Shown here one piece after another: positions 62,578 through 64,000 of a stretch of 64,000 nt of DNA. The position numbers were made by a program, and so were the translations under genes. Each line of letters opens with the position of its first letter. The first letter of the stretch is position 1. Source of the stretch: Trichoplax adhaerens (lineage: Eukaryota > Placozoa > Uniplacotomia > Trichoplacea > Trichoplacidae); assembly GCF_000150275.1 (NCBI RefSeq), contig NW_002060949.1, forward strand, positions 1,237,836 through 1,301,835, in the 5' to 3' direction. The notes under the pieces are model-generated. The model saw only the letters and a program-made list of their open reading frames with translations, made no database searches and was not told the origin of the DNA.

Positions 62578-64000
62578 ACTGATCGTCATGTACTCTGGTT
62601 CACTGATATATCGTTGACGATGTTGGTAGCTGAGATAAAAAGATTTTATGCAAAGTATCAATTTGAAAAATTGCCACTACAGTACTGTATGTATGCTTAG
62701 TGCTCTTTTAATGTAAAATACCTTGACAAATTTCGAAATTGAGTTGATCGCACTACATAGTTTAGCTGCAGTTACTAATGGAAGGCAATGTACAATTTGT
62801 AAAGCCGACACGTAACTGTTTGCTATGAGATTGTTACAGTAATATTATTGAAACAGACCTGTTTTAGGGTATCAACTACACAATTTTATGTAATTTTTTC
62901 ATTTCTTTAGCAAATAAAGAAGGAAAATTACGCTATTTATTTTCACGGCCTGCTTATTGTATTGCTTTTTGTGCTATCTTCAGTATCAGTACGAAAACGA
63001 AATTTTCCAGCCTGTAATAAAACTGTACGCTCACGATAACTTATTTTTCAATGTACTCTACAGTAACTACTACACTATAGTTAACTACCATATACAATAA
63101 GCCTGATATCAACCCTACTACCAACTTTGTTGATCTTGATGATTATTATAATATAAATGGTTTTAACTCGCTGAAGCTGCGTAGTATCGTTAGTTCGTAG
63201 ACATCATCATGTAGTAACTGTAATAAAATGTACTATTCTACGCGTGAACAATCCAACAAGATTTAAAAGTAATTTTATTAATTTACGTCTCTTTTGATCA
63301 AACGTCTTGACAAATAATCTAAAATCAATCAATTGAAAAAAGGAACAGTACCGACAAACGCTCAAGCAGCACAATACGGAGGGAATCAGAACCTTATTAC
63401 AAAGTTGTAACATTGCATAGTTTACTCATTGCCGAGTCGATCATTAATCTAAAAATTCAATAATGCCATGGATGGTAATGGATCGATTAAAATTTTTAAC
63501 GGTAGCAAATTGACAATCGAAGTATCGATGTCTGACACTGTCTGTACTTTGGCCACCTGCAAATTTGTGATTTTAGTCTGCTTAACAAACACCGCAACAA
63601 TATAGACAATAAAACTTACAGGTAGGTACGTTAAATGAGGATACAAGAATTGTAGTCTATTATTAATTAATTACACTATCGTATCGTACGCGTCATCTCC
63701 ATTGCTATAGTACAGCAGCACTGTAAAGTGGATCATGGAAGATTGGTTATGCTAAAACGACAAGACACCCAGTTGGAGGCTTCTGAGTTATGTACAGTAC
63801 TGTAGATTTTACTATTTGTGGATGCCTTCCAACTTATTTTCATGTTCGTGAAATTTGAGTCTTCTCAAGTTATGTCATGACGATAGTACAAGTAATTTCG
63901 CGTTTCCTTTCAACACATTGTAAAAGGAGAAGATAATACTGTTTACGCTGAAGGTAACGAAAGTAACGTGACGAATGTGGAAAAGATTTTTGATGGATAA
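62578..64000. other. MYC 3' flank to window end
   Basis: This contains the presumed MYC 3' UTR with a polyadenylation hexamer at 62913. Beyond it no exon chain was supported. A weak minus-strand frame at 63,449-63,646 could be a terminal exon of a gene running in from the right edge, but nothing in it is recognisable. Confidence 0.4.
62913..62918 (+). terminator. Probable MYC polyadenylation signal
   Basis: AATAAA lies about 335 bases after the MYC stop, in the right orientation. It is the first clear hexamer in the 3' flank. Confidence 0.5.

Noticed and set aside
63449-63646. Possible terminal exon on the minus strand after a TTGCAG acceptor
   Set aside because: Open to a stop but without recognisable sequence, and the rest of any gene would lie outside the window.
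1-64000. CRISPR arrays, bacterial operons, riboswitches, tRNA or rRNA genes, full transposons
   Set aside because: The window is eukaryotic with spliced genes. I saw no spaced repeat array, no convincing tRNA A/B boxes, no rRNA-like stretch, and no transposase or reverse-transcriptase motifs.

Overview
The window is nuclear DNA from an animal. It is AT-rich, the genes are split into many short exons by small GT-AG introns, and several genes are animal-specific: a laminin alpha chain, MYC, and a synaptonemal-complex SYCP2 homologue. Compact introns, about one gene per 8 kb, low GC, and a laminin/MYC/meiosis/cilium gene set in simple form suggest an early-branching animal. A placozoan (Trichoplax/Hoilungia type) is my best guess. 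That is inference; no sequence here proves the species.

Layout, left to right. (1) 1,014-7,782 (+): SYCP2-like synaptonemal complex protein, about 26 exons. (2) 8,115-10,111 (-): small secreted Cys-containing protein of a family I cannot name. (3) 10.1-11.5 kb: shared upstream region of two divergent genes, packed with TACTG/CAGTA pentamers and carrying one copy of a ~100 bp interspersed repeat. (4) 11,529-14,223 (+): PPIE-type nuclear cyclophilin, fully resolved at 301 aa in 15 exons. (5) 15,147-15,728 (-): C-terminal exons of a CFAP95 (C9orf135)-like ciliary protein; the N-terminus was not found and a perfect inverted repeat with an N lies just upstream. (6) 16,731-36,686 (-): a 20-kb laminin alpha gene (LN, LE, L4, LE, L4, LE, coiled coil, LG) that ends after three LG domains. 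(7) 36.7-39.5 kb: second divergent upstream region, with the second, inverted copy of the ~100 bp repeat and another pentamer cluster. (8) 39,459-44,517 (+): FBXO32/FBXO25-type F-box protein. (9) 45,268-49,326 (-): tRNA dimethylallyltransferase (TRIT1/MiaA). (10) 49.3-61.5 kb: a 12-kb gene-poor stretch with diverged duplications, one orphan TATA-type promoter with a small ORF, and small GC-richer islands. (11) 61,504-62,577 (+): MYC, 321 aa in two exons, with MYC boxes I and II, the EEEIDVV acidic motif and a C-terminal bHLH-zipper.

The genes do not form a functional cluster. They cover meiosis, cilia, basement membrane, splicing, ubiquitin ligation, tRNA modification and growth control. I did not find a new molecular system. 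The points I would follow up are the three-LG laminin alpha, SYCP2 in this lineage, the unnamed secreted protein, the pentamer/repeat pairing in the two divergent promoters, and the desert upstream of MYC. Exon boundaries were read by eye from splice signals, phase and similarity; unresolved junctions are stated.
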